Positions 46,324 through 57,785 of a stretch of 64,000 nt of DNA are shown piece after piece. The position numbers and the translations under genes are program-made. The stretch's first letter is position 1. Each line of letters begins with the position of its first letter. This stretch comes from Dendronephthya gigantea (taxonomy: Eukaryota > Cnidaria > Anthozoa > Malacalcyonacea > Nephtheidae): contig NW_021163047.1 in the NCBI RefSeq assembly GCF_004324835.1, positions 558,001-622,000 of the forward strand, in the 5' to 3' direction. The notes beneath the pieces were generated by a model. That model did not search any database. It had not been told where the DNA came from and saw only the letters and a list, made by a program, of their open reading frames with translations.

Positions 46324-49300
46324 TGTTGGCTATTTCGCTGTCTTGTTGTTTTTTAGTCCTTTATACAAGAGACGAAGAGTGAAATGTTTAGATGACGCTC
46401 GAAGATATTTATCCACAGGGGATAAAATAATGCTTAATTTCGTAATGCGCTTGCGTTTATTTTACACACGGATGATTTGCCTAATTTCAAATATTTTTTT
46501 GAGGCTGCATTTCAGAAATTGCCACAGTTTACATGCACCTCGTAATTTTTTATAATATAACTTGTTGTATACGCATTTCCACACATGAAAATAGAACGTA
46601 CGACAGCGTATTACGAGGATTAGCCACTGATGAATTACCACGAATTATAGAACACACGAGAATAAGCCGTTCGTGCACTAGGAATCGATTTATCCAGCGT
46701 ACTAAGGCGTACCATTATGAGGAACGTTGCATGGAATGTGTAATGTTGAGTTAATAAGTAACTAGATAATTAGAATAAGGCGGGAAGCGGAGAACAATAG
46801 ATAGACACGCATGTGAATAACGTAAGGGAATAGAGAAGATTTTAGTATTAAAGATACAACTTTACATTGGCGACGAGGATAAAATAACTTACTCTGATGG
46901 CTACTAGTCTCTTTCAAACACCTCCAATAACGCCGTTTGACGTCGCAGACCCAAATAACGTGAGTATTCGCTGGGAAAGATGGACAAAACGTCTCGAAAC
47001 ATACATTTACGTCTCGAAACATACATTACATACATTATCGCTACAGGGATTACCGATGATAAACAACCGCGCTCTCTGCTTCTCTTCTGTGCTGGGGAAG
47101 CCGTCCACGAAATATTCGACAATCTACCTAACTCTGATGAAGCAAAAGACTACAAGACTACTTTGAAACTTCTCACTGACCATTTTTCGCCGAAGAAAAA
47201 TACGACATTTGAAATATACAAATTTCGTCAAGCTCAACAACTCGATGACGAAAGCGTTGATCAGTTCTATACTCGTCTCCGACTATTAGCATCTACCTGT
47301 GAATTTAACGACATTGACAGTGAAATTCGGGCTCAGATCATTCAACGATGTCAATCGAAAAAACTGCGAGAGGCTGCATTACGAGATGACACAATAACAC
47401 TCGCGAAACTTCTTCAACACGCACGTGCACTTGAAAATTCAATGAAACAAGCTGTAGACATGGAAAAAACTCTGACAAATGCAACATCAGAATTAGCTGC
47501 TCTTAGTATAACCGAAAATGAAACAACTCCACACCGTGGCCGAAATGAATCACATTCGTACAACACAACACGTCGCCATGCACGTTCTTCTTTGCCTGAC
47601 AATAATAAACCGCCTGACAATTCGCGTGCATTTCAACAACAAAATAACCCTGATCGTCGATCCAACACACAGCGAGCAACGTCGAAGTGCTATAACTGTG
47701 GCAACTCGTGGCCTCATCTAGATACTCCATGTCCAGCGAAAGGAAAACAATGTAACAATTGTCGTCGTCTTGGACACTTTGCTAAGGTTTGCCGCTCGAC
47801 GAGAGTCCCGTCACATCCCCGTCGTCGGAAAACACATTCGCAACATTGATTATCACCGTAGCCCGTCAGCGTCAAGCTCTGAGTCCGATGAATGGCTCTA
47901 CTCAGTTCAAAGCGAACAACAAAGAAAACGTCCCGAATTTCCGGAAGTGCATCGCGTGGCCTTACCTCAAGCGAAGGTCAAAATCAACAATGTCAATTTC
48001 ACGTTCATGATTGACACCGGTGCTTCCATCAACGTCATTGATGAAAACGCTTTCGCAAAGTTGGAGAGCCACGATAAACATGACCATATCACGCTTCAAA
48101 AACCAAAAACTAAAATATACGCTTATGGTAGTAGAACACCATTGCCTGTTCTTGGCACCTTCGTTAAAGTAGTCGAATCACGCCGTTGTTTGACCTCCGC
48201 CAAGTTTTATGTCGTCAAAGATGCTCATGGCTCTCTACTTAGCTACACAACTGCGCGAGAACTTGATCTTATCAAGCTTAATGTAAATTCAATCGACACA
48301 AGGGCAAAACACCCACCAACAAAACACCCTTCTCCGCAAGTGCCGTCACCGACCCAACTGCCAAAGTCCCTAAATTTGCCATCCACAAAGGGCACACCCA
48401 AATGCTTAGCCACAACCACTTCTCCCAAAACCCATGCTTTAGTAACCCAATATCAACACCTCTTCCAAGGCATTGGGAAGATGCGTGATGTTGAAATAAA
48501 GCTTCACATTGACCCCAACGTACCACCTGTCACACAACCAGAGAGACGAATTCCCTTCCACCTGAGAAACAAAGTTGCCGCAGAATTGAAACGACTCGAG
48601 GAAAACGATATCATTGAAGATGCAACAGGTCCTACACCATGGGTGAGCCCAATCGTTGCTGCACCCAAACCAAAGAATCCCAACGAAGTTCGTGTTTGCG
48701 TGGACATGCGGCTCTCTTATTGTGCCATTCGCCAAGAACGACACCCTTCACCTACCGTAGATGACATCATCTATTCACTTAATGGCGCGAAAACCTTCAG
48801 CAAGCTTGACCTGCGTTCTGGCTACCATCAACTAGTTTTAGCACCAGAATCACGGCACATCACAACTTTTACCACTCACAAGGGACTAAAGAGATACAAA
48901 CGTCTAAATTTTGGCACTTCATCAGCTGCCGAAATTTTCCAACATACCATTCAACAAGCTCTAGATGGTATCCATGGAGCTCTGAATATCAGTGACGACA
49001 TCATCATCTTTGGAAAGACTACAGCAGAACACGACAAAGCCCTGAAGGAAACTTTCCAACGTTTGAGCGAAAAGGGACTAACTCTTAACCCTGAGAAATG
49101 TGTTTTTGATAAGGAAAACCTTGATTTCTTTGGGTACACATTCAGTTCAGCAGGCATGTCACCTGATCCCAAGAAAGTTCAGGCAATACAAAATGCCACC
49201 CCACCTGCTAATACGGCTGAATTGCGCAGTTTTCTCGGTACTGTCAATTATGTCTCGCGTTTCATCTACGATTTTTCCACTCTTACAGCTCCCCTTCGCG

Positions 49301-50393
49301 CTCTCACTCGTCATTCCACCAAATGGCAATGGACACAGCAGCACCAACATGCCTTTAACGAATTGAAATGTCGATTAACAACCAGCCCTACCATGGCATA
49401 TTTTGACCCTGCAAAAGACACAGAAATTCTTGTTGATGCGAGTCCTGTCGGTCTGGGTGCCATCTTAACTCAGAAAACCACTTCTTCTACTGGTGCTAGT
49501 GAGACGAAAATTGTGGCGTATGCCAGTCGCTCCCTCTCTAATGTGGAACAAAGATATTCCCAAACAGAGCGCGAGGCTCTCGCCTGTGTATGGGCATGTG
49601 AAAAATTTCACCTGTACGTCTATGGTGCACCATTCACGTTGATTACTGATCATAAGCCGCTCGTTCACATTTTCAACAACCCGAAAGCCAAACCCCCTGC
49701 TCGACTGGAACGGTGGAATCTTCGTCTACAACCCTACAACTTTGTCGTTCGTTACGAGCCTGGCAAAACCAATCCTGCCGACTATATCTCTCGTCACCCA
49801 CTACAAAACCAACCCTTGCGTGAACGTAACATCGCTGAAGAATACGTGTCCCTTCTCACTACATCTGCTGTTCCACTCGCAATGACACTAGCTGAAATCC
49901 AAGACGCCACGTTAAATGACCCAACGCTACAGAAGCTCGCAGAACTTATTCATTCACAACAATGGCACTCAGTTTTGAACACCGATGGCCCATCACTTCC
50001 CGATGCTGAAAACGTTGACATAAAAGATCTCAAAGCTTTCTACAAAGTTCGCCACGAGTTGACCGTTACTGGTAACAATGACACTATCCTTAGAGGTTCT
50101 CGCATCGACGCATCGTGATGCCTGCCAATCTACGTCACAGAGCCCTTCAACTGGCCCATGAAGGGCACCAAGGATTAATAAAAACTAAACAGCTACTTCG
50201 CGAAAAAATATGGTTCCCTCGCATTGACAAACAAGCAGAATTAATGATCAAACACTGCCTGCCCTGTCAAGCTGCAACTCCTGAAAACAACGTAGAACCA
50301 CTTAAAATGTCACCTCTACCATCTGGTCCTTGGCAAAATATTGCTGCTGATTTTTATGGACCTCTTCCCACTGGACAAACACTTCACAATTAG
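46324..50393 (+). mobile_element. Ty3/gypsy LTR retrotransposon, fossil, 3' end missing
   Basis: Parts in order: a probable 5' LTR (about 46324-46865, TGTTGGC..TTACA; start uncertain), TGGCGACGAGGAT at the internal border as in many gypsy elements, a gag-like region at about 46.9-47.85 kb with paired zinc knuckles (CYNCGNSWPHLDTPC, CNNCRRLGHFAKVC), then a pol region at about 47.8-50.4 kb. Pol shows protease (MIDTGASIN), reverse transcriptase (KLDLRSGYHQ, ISDDIIIFG), RNase H (ILVDASPVGLGAIL) and the integrase HHCC zinc region (HEGHQGL, HCLPCQA). It is broken: the integrase core and 3' LTR are absent. Gag and pol still hold long frames, so it is fairly young. It looks like the invertebrate K02A2.6/Mag-like group; the exact clade is not determined. 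Confidence 0.85.
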
Positions 50394-50699
50394 CCGACAT
50401 AACTATATAATGCTAAACTAGCGGGCTTTTCTTCGATGCATTGCAGTCAAGTGGTCATGGGTTTGGTTCTTGTGCTTGATACCTGTGTTCGAATACTGCC
50501 TGTAACCACTTTGTTTTTTCTTTTTTTCGTATTTGCAAAGCCCCGAATTGAACCAGGGAAAATACCTTTTGGTTAATTTTTTGGGTTATTTGAGGGTTTG
50601 GTTTATTTTCTGTGTATATTTGTCGTTAATAAGAGTGTGAGCCCGTTTTCAAGCAACCTGAGATCGAGTTAAATGATGCGACTGACTGTCTACGGTTTG

Positions 50700-51540
50700 G
50701 AAATTTGCGACGCCGTGTTACCCAACAACAGTTCACAAATCACAATCTCAATATGACTGCTGTCGTCGTGCACTGTTCTCCGGAGTTCGTGTCTGGTCAG
50801 ACGTATGTCGCCCTTTCTAGAGTTAGAGAAGAAGCCGCTCTCCAGGTGATTGGATTTCAACGAAAGTTTCTACTTCCTGTACCTAAGAAGGTGTTATCCC
50901 TTGCCAAAGACGAATGCTCCTTGGATCCGACCTGCAATGTTGCAGAAACAGTCACTTCGATGACAGCCATTCTTCCATTGTTCTGAGGAATGTGAAACCG
51001 ATGAGGAAACTGATGAGATTGACACAGAGTCACACGCTCTTCATGACGAAACCACGGCCAAAAAATTTTTCAGAAATATAGCGGGGTTTCCATCAACCTG
51101 AAGGATGTTTTTCACAATTTGTGCAATTCTGGAGGAAAATTAACAACACCTCCTACTGGTTTCTCAGTTAAAGACTTTCTGCAGAAGATAGTTAACGGCA
51201 GTTATAGGCTAATGATCCCACCAGCAACGCAATAAAATTGGCAGCAAAGAGTGAGATCGACAATCTTGAAGTATTCGAATTGCTTTCCATGATTTTTTGG
51301 TTTCGAATCAAAGAGTTATTTCAAGATTATTTATCTGAGAACGGAGAGACAGTACATATGACGAAAAAAGACATTACAGCTGCTATCGCGGGATTACATC
51401 GCCTCTTTTTGACGCACGAATACAGGAGTGACATGATAAGTTGCTTTGGGTTTCCATGTTGGGCAGACTTAAACGAAGGTCAGCGAGTTCAATATCGAGT
51501 TAGGAAATCTAACCCGCCAAATAGAGAAAAATGAGCTAGT
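50700..51540 (+). pseudogene. Remnant with Pif1-type helicase C-terminus
   Basis: SGQTYVALSRVREEAALQVI at about 50790-50860 is helicase motif VI of the Pif1/RecD-like group, followed by a QRKFLLPVPKKVLSL tail and, at about 51238-51534, a polar frame I do not recognise (DITAAIAGLHRLFLTHEYRS). Upstream helicase motifs are absent. Source could be a Helitron or another helicase-bearing mobile element; the fragment is a fossil. Confidence 0.5.
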
Positions 51541-52852
51541 TCGCTTCAACGTATAAGAAATGGGACCAGACGGGCGAGCGTAAATACGTTTTGTTGGAGG
51601 ATGGGCAATCAGCAAGTTGCTAGAAAGGTCAAGAAGGTAAAAGTTGTAATTTAAAAAAATCCGTCTTTTTAAACAGGTAACAAAAGGTAAATATTCTCTT
51701 AAATCTATTGTTTTCAAACTTGTTAAGTTTACTTTCCGTATATAAATATTAAACACAACAACGCTAATTTTCTATGGCTTAATCTTTTAATCAGTAAAAC
51801 TTTTTCGCCAATGCTTTACGTCTATATACAGTGTTACATGATACATAATATCATGTAATTAGATCGTATAATAATATAGCGTCATATACTTAGCTAGTAT
51901 AAATATATATATACCTTTTAGTTAATTAACCTTATTCTCGTAAGACTTACATGCATGAGTAAGCAAAATAGGTATAAGCATGAGCAAGCAATAGCTATGT
52001 CCACGCCTAACCGCAAGTGCGTAACTTGGTGTCAACCACAAGCCATGGTAGCATGCGCTACAACGCTGAATTGCGTAGGGGAAATTACTTGTTGTTTTGC
52101 AGTTTCTCTTAGCAAGCGTATATAAGTCCGAGCGCAAATAGATATAAGCAAGCGATTACAGCCATTACAAGATGCCATAACTGACGATGCTAATTTAAGC
52201 TGACGGCTGACCAAATGAACATTATAACATAGATGGATTTATGATGGATTTTCAACTATGGAGCTATTCACTGTTACTCTTACCAGATAAGTTAATGTTA
52301 GGAAATAGGATATTGTTAATGTGCTTTGTAAAGTTTAAATTGCTTATTGCTCACTATAATTCACTAAATGTTTTAAAATGCTCAACACTGCTCTCATTTT
52401 TTGTTCGTTCTCACCGGCGAACGTAACAACAGACTAAAGTATATATATTTTGTTTATTTTGTATGCGTATAATTATACTGTACTTTCCATGCACCCCCCC
52501 CCCCTGTGGCCAAAACTTTACGTTCACAACGTCATAAACTGAACAGTTTTCAAGCCATTTGGGTCACACTAAATAATTTTAAAAGAATGACGAATACCGG
52601 CACCATAGGCATCCAGCATCGAGACAAGAAATTTTGGCAGCAAATGCTTTAAAATTAAAATTACCTATATTTTCGCGCTTATCTACTCTATTTGAACAAA
52701 TTTTTTTAATCAGAATTGAGGAAAACTATCATTGTTTGTTTTTTAACATTTTTTTTAGTTTTCATCAACGTTTGTGCGTGTATTTTTCAATTGTTTACAT
52801 CGTATTACGTACACCTTGCCGCTGGCGCTGCTGTTTCAAATAAAGCAAGGAC
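51541..52852. other. Intergenic before tetraspan copy D
   Basis: No gene recognised. A C-tract lies at about 52493-52504. The last 40 bases match the 5' flank of copy C (CTGCTGTTTCAAA..AAGCAAGG), marking the duplicated unit. Confidence 0.5.
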
Positions 52853-53875
52853 ATGCTTTTATCAAATAAAGAAAGGCTGATTTTCGTTATTATTGGTTCT
52901 GTGTTGATAGGATTAGCAACCATTTCTTTCATCTCTGGTTGCGTCATAATCAGCAAGGTGTACAATATTTATGTTGGAGAAGCAAGTTTGGCTTTTCAGT
53001 CTATTTGGGTAAGCAGAGCTGAAATTGATTGACTATGTACCCAGTCGACATAAATTATAGTCTCATTTCTTGCAAATGATGTAACAAATATATGTTTTGT
53101 CAAGTTTTAAAACGTGAAATTTTTTCCTCGAATTTGAATTACGTATTTCTGTCTGATCTAATCTTTGTAATAATTCACCACTTTACGCTTCATTATCTTT
53201 CTGCATGAATTTTGATTTATACTCATCCCCGTCCAATGTTTTCAAATTTCTGGCGCAAACGTGTTTTAGGGCCAGATTTATTTTAAGCATTAGATTCTTT
53301 AGTATAAATGAAGTGAAAGAATTACGCGAGTCGAATATTGATAATGCGTATGCATCACCAGTCGTCGCATACTTTGGAACAATTACATAATTAACAAAAT
53401 CACCTCCAAAAATGTCAATATTCCAAAACCTTTGCTGGCTCTGCTCAGTTTTATTTATCCCATCGTAACCAGGGAAGTAGATAACCCCCCCCCATATAGC
53501 TAGCAAAGGGTGCCAACACAATAGATTCACGTGAACAAAAATCACGATTCACGTGGACAAAGACCATGCGTTTCCACGTGGGCATGGGTCATGGATCATG
53601 TGAACAAAGAGGTTAGATTCACGTGGACAGTGACCCTGAGGGATGAGGTGTTCCATCACGTGAACAGGGATCATAGAACATGTGAACAGTAGGAGGTAAA
53701 TGAGAGCGCAGATACATATTTGATTAGGTATTATTTTAATATCGTATAAATCTGAGTAAGTATGTTATATGGAGTATTTCAATTGACAGATACAAAAGAC
53801 ATGGTCTAAAAAATAGTCCAAGCATTTCATTAAGTTTGTTCCTTTTTGCCTTCTGTATGAGGTTAGAAGTCTTAA

Positions 53876-54268
53876 TTAAGGTGTCTTGAATATAAGTTCA
53901 AACTCTCTTTGGATTTTTTCGGAGGGTTTTCCGTATCCCAGCAGATCAAATGCTTCTTCGATTATTTTCCACACCACCTCTCCCTTCGTCTTGGCTTCGT
54001 TGACCGATATCCACCAACTAAGCGATCTTGTTTTTACGTTTCTTTGAGTATGGCAGCGCGAATATTTGTTCAAATTCTGTTTTGTGGGTTTGCTGTACTT
54101 TAGCACATCATATGCTTCGCCAACTGCTTGCCAAAGCCTAGTTTTGTTTTCCTCTGCTTTGCCTCGTTTACGCAGATCCACCGACCAAGCGATCTGGGTT
54201 CCTTCTGCTGATTTTTTCAATTTTAATTTCCTCTGTATGAAGTTTATTAATGCTAGCCATAATCTCAT
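53876..54268 (-). CDS. Arm protein of the palindromic element, left copy
   Basis: 130 residues, basic, reading inward to outward in the left arm. It contains two related halves: LWQAVGEAYDVLKYSKP near residues 45-61 and VWKIIEEAFDLLGYGKP near 98-114, each after a W/S-rich lead. The family is unknown to me; a small helical nucleic-acid-binding protein is a guess. It belongs to the fossil element. Confidence 0.5.
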   Translation of the reverse strand: MRLWLALINFIQRKLKLKKSAEGTQIAWSVDLRKRGKAEENKTRLWQAVGEAYDVLKYSKPTKQNLNKYSRCHTQRNVKTRSLSWWISVNEAKTKGEVVWKIIEEAFDLLGYGKPSEKIQREFELIFKTP

Positions 54269-55008
54269 CTCTGGCTAAGATTTTCACTGTTGTTAAATCA
54301 CACACCGTACTTTGTTTAAATGAATGAGTCATTTTAGCATGAGTAAATTGGTGCTAATAATTAAGAATGTAAATGAAGGGATTTCGCACGGTTGCACATC
54401 AAGTTAGATCCTGTTTACACTGTACCCGATTCGCATGGTCACGACATCAGTTTACGTTGTTTTACCGTTATTTGTCCCCCAGAATTTTTCATTTGTCAGA
54501 TCATGCTAAAGTAACCATGCCACCAAACGTTTGGAGGTGAAACTCCCGTTGACATGATTAATTTTGATGTCGTGACCATGCGAATCGGGACTAAGAGGCC
54601 ACTTGGGGATGTAAATTAGGCGCTTGCAAAATTAAATGCGTGGGAAGAGCACGTTGTGGATGTACTGAGGCCGGCTAGCAAAATGATACGCATGGAGAGA
54701 GCATGTTGTGGATGTAAATGAGGGGCGTGCGAAAATAGACAAGCGTGGGTATGCTAAAGAGGAATGTGAGACCACATGAACAGAGTGTGCAAGTGGTGTG
54801 ATTACACGTCGTCCACGCAAATGAATAATCCTTGAAATAATTTGTGGATGAGCCATGAGCACATGCGCATAACTGCTCATAATTGCTCTTAACTGCTCAT
54901 AACTGCTCATGAGAACAAAACTATTAAATAGTATTAATATCAGATTTGGGTAGATTTGAAGACAAAATGGGTTGCAATTTGGCGCAATGAGCGTATGAGC
55001 TTGTGCTC

Positions 55009-55117
55009 ATAACTGCTCATAACTGCTCGTGGACACATGCTCATAGCTGCTCATAGCTGCTCATAGCTGCTCATAGCTGCTCATAGCTGCTCATAGCTGC
55101 TCATAGCTGCTCATGAG
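55009..55117. repeat. 10-bp tandem array, left (TCATAGCTGC)
   Basis: About eight uninterrupted units of TCATAGCTGC after looser TCATAACTGC units. It is the mirror of the larger array at 56020-56230. Confidence 0.9.
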
Positions 55118-55196
55118 TTAATCGGCTTCTGTGCTCATAAAATTCAGTTACTGCTCAATAATAAACCATTTTTACACAATCAGTCCTAAGGGAATG

Positions 55197-55494
55197 AGCT
55201 GCCAGTTTTGCGGAAACACATTAGCGCGGTACAATCTGCGCAGACACGAAACGGGAATATTGTCCACTAAAACACAAGAAAGAGGCAATGTCTCGAAGAG
55301 ACTCGGACAGTCAAGAAAGGGATTTGCAGGACGATGTCTCGACCACTTCATCTGTAAAGTCTGAAAGTTCGATGACGACTGACTCAGAAACTGAAGAAAA
55401 AGTGGATCCATGGATACCTCTAATAGAAGAAGCAAAGCAAAAAAGTAATACAGATTTTGAAGAAATGAAAGAAAGCCTTATAACAATGGCCTGA
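55197..55494 (+). CDS. Central frame 1 of the palindromic element: C2H2 finger and acidic Ser-rich part
   Basis: A short piece begins MSCQFCGNTLARYNLRRHE, a CxxC..HxxxH-like zinc finger. An overlapping frame from 55288 gives MSRRDSDSQERDLQDDVS, Ser/Asp-rich, then WIPLIEEAKQKSNTDFEEM. Fossil element part; function unknown. Confidence 0.45.
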
Positions 55495-55532
55495 ATGAGC
55501 AATCTGCTAAGGAGAAAGCTTACTCGAATATT

Positions 55533-55784
55533 ATGCCTATACTCCAGAAAGAATTGGAAAATATTTATTTGGAACGCCTTCTGTGGATGAGACAACTAAG
55601 GAAAGATCCAGTACATAAGAAAATAATGCACACAAAAGATGCGTTTGTTGAAAATGACGATTTTGATGCAGAAGAGGCAATAGAAGCTGCTGTTGATAAG
55701 AGAAAGTTTCTTATTAAAAGGCTTTTAAACAATCACCAGGTTGAGGATGAAAAAGAAAATACAGATAGCGATGATGATGATTAG
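55533..55784 (+). CDS. Central frame 2 of the palindromic element: acidic-tailed protein
   Basis: 83 residues: LQKELENIYLERLLWMRQLR, KDPVHKKIMHTKDAFV, AVDKRKFLIKRLLNN, ending in an Asp-rich tail. It is well-formed protein-like sequence that I cannot name. Fossil element part. Confidence 0.45.
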   Translation: MPILQKELENIYLERLLWMRQLRKDPVHKKIMHTKDAFVENDDFDAEEAIEAAVDKRKFLIKRLLNNHQVEDEKENTDSDDDD

Positions 55785-56009
55785 AAATAATGATTTACTA
55801 AACCATTCTTATAAAGAAACCATGAAAAACGAACAAAAAGAGATAAAAAACGATTTAGAAGAAATTATTATAACAGAAAAATAAATGTTAAAATCGTTAT
55901 TCCAATGATTGTCTTTGTTATTTCGTTCAACCAGTATGTTACTTTTCTGGCCTAATACTAGTAATAGTTTAATTTCGATTATTAAAAATTGGCAATGAGA
56001 AGTTGAGCA

Positions 56010-56250
56010 AAATGAGCTATGAGCAACTAATGTGAGCAGCTATGAGCAACTAACATGAGCACCTATGAGCACCTATGAGCGGCTATGAGCAACTAATGTG
56101 AGCAGCTATGAGCAGCTATGAGCAGCTATGAGCGGCTATGAGCAGCTATGAGCAGCTATGAGCAGCTATGAGCAGCTATGAGCAGCTATGAGCAGCTATG
56201 AGCATGTGTCCACGAGCAGTTATGAGCAGTTATGAGCACATGCTCATACG
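56010..56250. repeat. 10-bp tandem array, right (GAGCAGCTAT)
   Basis: About twenty units of GAGCAGCTAT with variants GAGCGGCTAT and GAGCAACTAA, the complement of the left array. The two arrays close the inner ends of the long inverted repeats. Confidence 0.9.
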
Positions 56251-57149
56251 CTCATTGCGCCAAATTGCAACCCATTTTGTCTTCAAAATCTACCCAAATC
56301 TGATATTAATACTATTTAATAGTTTTGTTCTCATGAGCAGTTATGAGCAGTTACGAGCAATTATGAGCAGTTATGCGCATGTGCTCATCGGCTCATTCCA
56401 CAAAATTACTTTCAAGGATTATTCATTTGCGTGGACGACGTGTTAATCACACCACTTGCACACTCTGTTCATGTGGTCTCACATTCCTCTTTAGCATACC
56501 CACGTTTGTCTATTTTCGCACGCCCCTCATTTACATCCACAACATGCTCTCTCCATGCGTATCATTTTGCTAGCCGGCCTCATGTACATCCACAACGTGC
56601 TCTTCCCACGCATTTAATTTTGCAAGCGCCTAATTTACATCCCCAAGTGGCCTCTTAGTCCCGATTCGCATGGTCACGACATCAAAATTAATCATGTCAA
56701 CGGGAGTTTCACCTCCAAACGTTTGGTGGCATGGTTACTTTAGCATGATCTGACAAATGAAAAAAGTTCTGGGGGACAAATATACGGTAAAACAACGTAA
56801 ACTGATGTCGTGACCATGCGAATCGGGTACAGTGTAAACAGGATCTAACTTGATGTGCTCAACCGTGCGAAATCCCTTCATTTACATTTCTTAATTATTA
56901 GCACCAATTTACTCATGCTAAAATGACTCATTCATTTAAACAAATGTACGGTGTTGATTTAACAACAGTGAAAACTTTAGCCAGAGATGAGATTATGGCT
57001 AGCATTAATAAACTTCATACAGAGGAAATTAAAATTGAAAAAATCAGCAGAAGGAACCCAGATCGCTTGGTCGGTGGATCTGCGTAAACGAGGCAAAAGC
57101 AGAGGAAAACAAAACTAGGCTTTGGCAAGCAGTTGGCGAAGCATATGAT

Positions 57150-57380
57150 GTGCTAAAGTACAGCAAACCCACAAAACAGAATTTGAACAAATATTCGCGC
57201 TGCCATACTCAAAGAAACGTAAAAACAAGATCGCTTAGTTGGTGGATATCGGTCAACGAAGCCAAGACGAAGGGAGAGGTGGTGTGGAAAATAATCGAAG
57301 AAGCATTTGATCTGCTGGGATACGGAAAACCCTCCGAAAAAATCCAAAGAGAGTTTGAACTTATATTCAAGACACCTTAA
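57150..57380 (+). CDS. Arm protein of the palindromic element, right copy (shorter frame)
   Basis: 76 residues identical to the C-terminal part of the left-arm protein (YSKPTKQNLNKYSRCHTQ onward, ending FELIFKTP). The rest of the homologous region is present but this copy is not fully open. Confidence 0.45.
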   Translation: MLKYSKPTKQNLNKYSRCHTQRNVKTRSLSWWISVNEAKTKGEVVWKIIEEAFDLLGYGKPSEKIQREFELIFKTP

Positions 57381-57785
57381 TTAAGACTTCTAACCTCATA
57401 CAGAAGGCAAAAAGGAACAAACTTAATGAAATGCTTGGACTATTTTTTAGACCATGTCTTTTGTATCTGTCAATTGAAATACTCCATATAGCATACTTAC
57501 TCAGATTTATACGATATTAAAATAATACCTAATCAAATATGTATCTGCGCTCTCATTTACCTCCTACTGTTCACATGTTCTATGATCCCTGTTCACGTGA
57601 TGGAACACCTCATCCCTCAGGGTCACTGTCCACGTGAATCTAACCTCTTTGTTCACATGATCCATGACCCATGCCCACGTGCAAATGCATGGTCTTTGTC
57701 CACGTGAATCGTGATTTTTGTTCACGTGAACCTATTGTGTCGGCACCCTTTGCTAGCTATATGGGGGGGGTTATCTACTCAGGGA

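Larger units (their letters stand above)
53476..57779. mobile_element. Polinton-like non-autonomous palindromic element, 6-bp target duplication
   Basis: Ends AGTAGATAACCCCCC and GGGGGGTTATCTACT, flanked by CAGGGA at 53470-53475 and at 57780-57785. The terminal inverted repeats are about 1.57 kb each (53476 to about 55050, and about 56205 to 57779) and nearly identical by eye, so the insertion is young. Each arm bears the same small frame. Inner to each arm is a 10-bp tandem array, and the centre carries two short acidic or zinc-finger frames. AG..CT ends, 6-bp duplications and long repeats are known Polinton/Maverick features. No polymerase B, integrase, ATPase or capsid part is visible, so this is a small derivative, whole at both ends. 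Dada-type transposons also make 6-7-bp duplications and are the main alternative. Confidence 0.6.

Noticed and set aside
48243-49366. Minus-strand and off-frame open stretches in the gypsy pol region
   Set aside because: Shadows of pol, with no independent features.
54632-56658. Frames with LTCSLHAYHFASRP present on both sides of the palindrome
   Set aside because: They are readings of the inverted arms in the direction away from the coding frame; no protein-like features.
53476-57779. Interpreting the palindrome as an assembly artefact (inverted duplication)
   Set aside because: The 6-bp duplication flanks the outer ends, a unique centre separates the arms, and the arms are similar but not identical.
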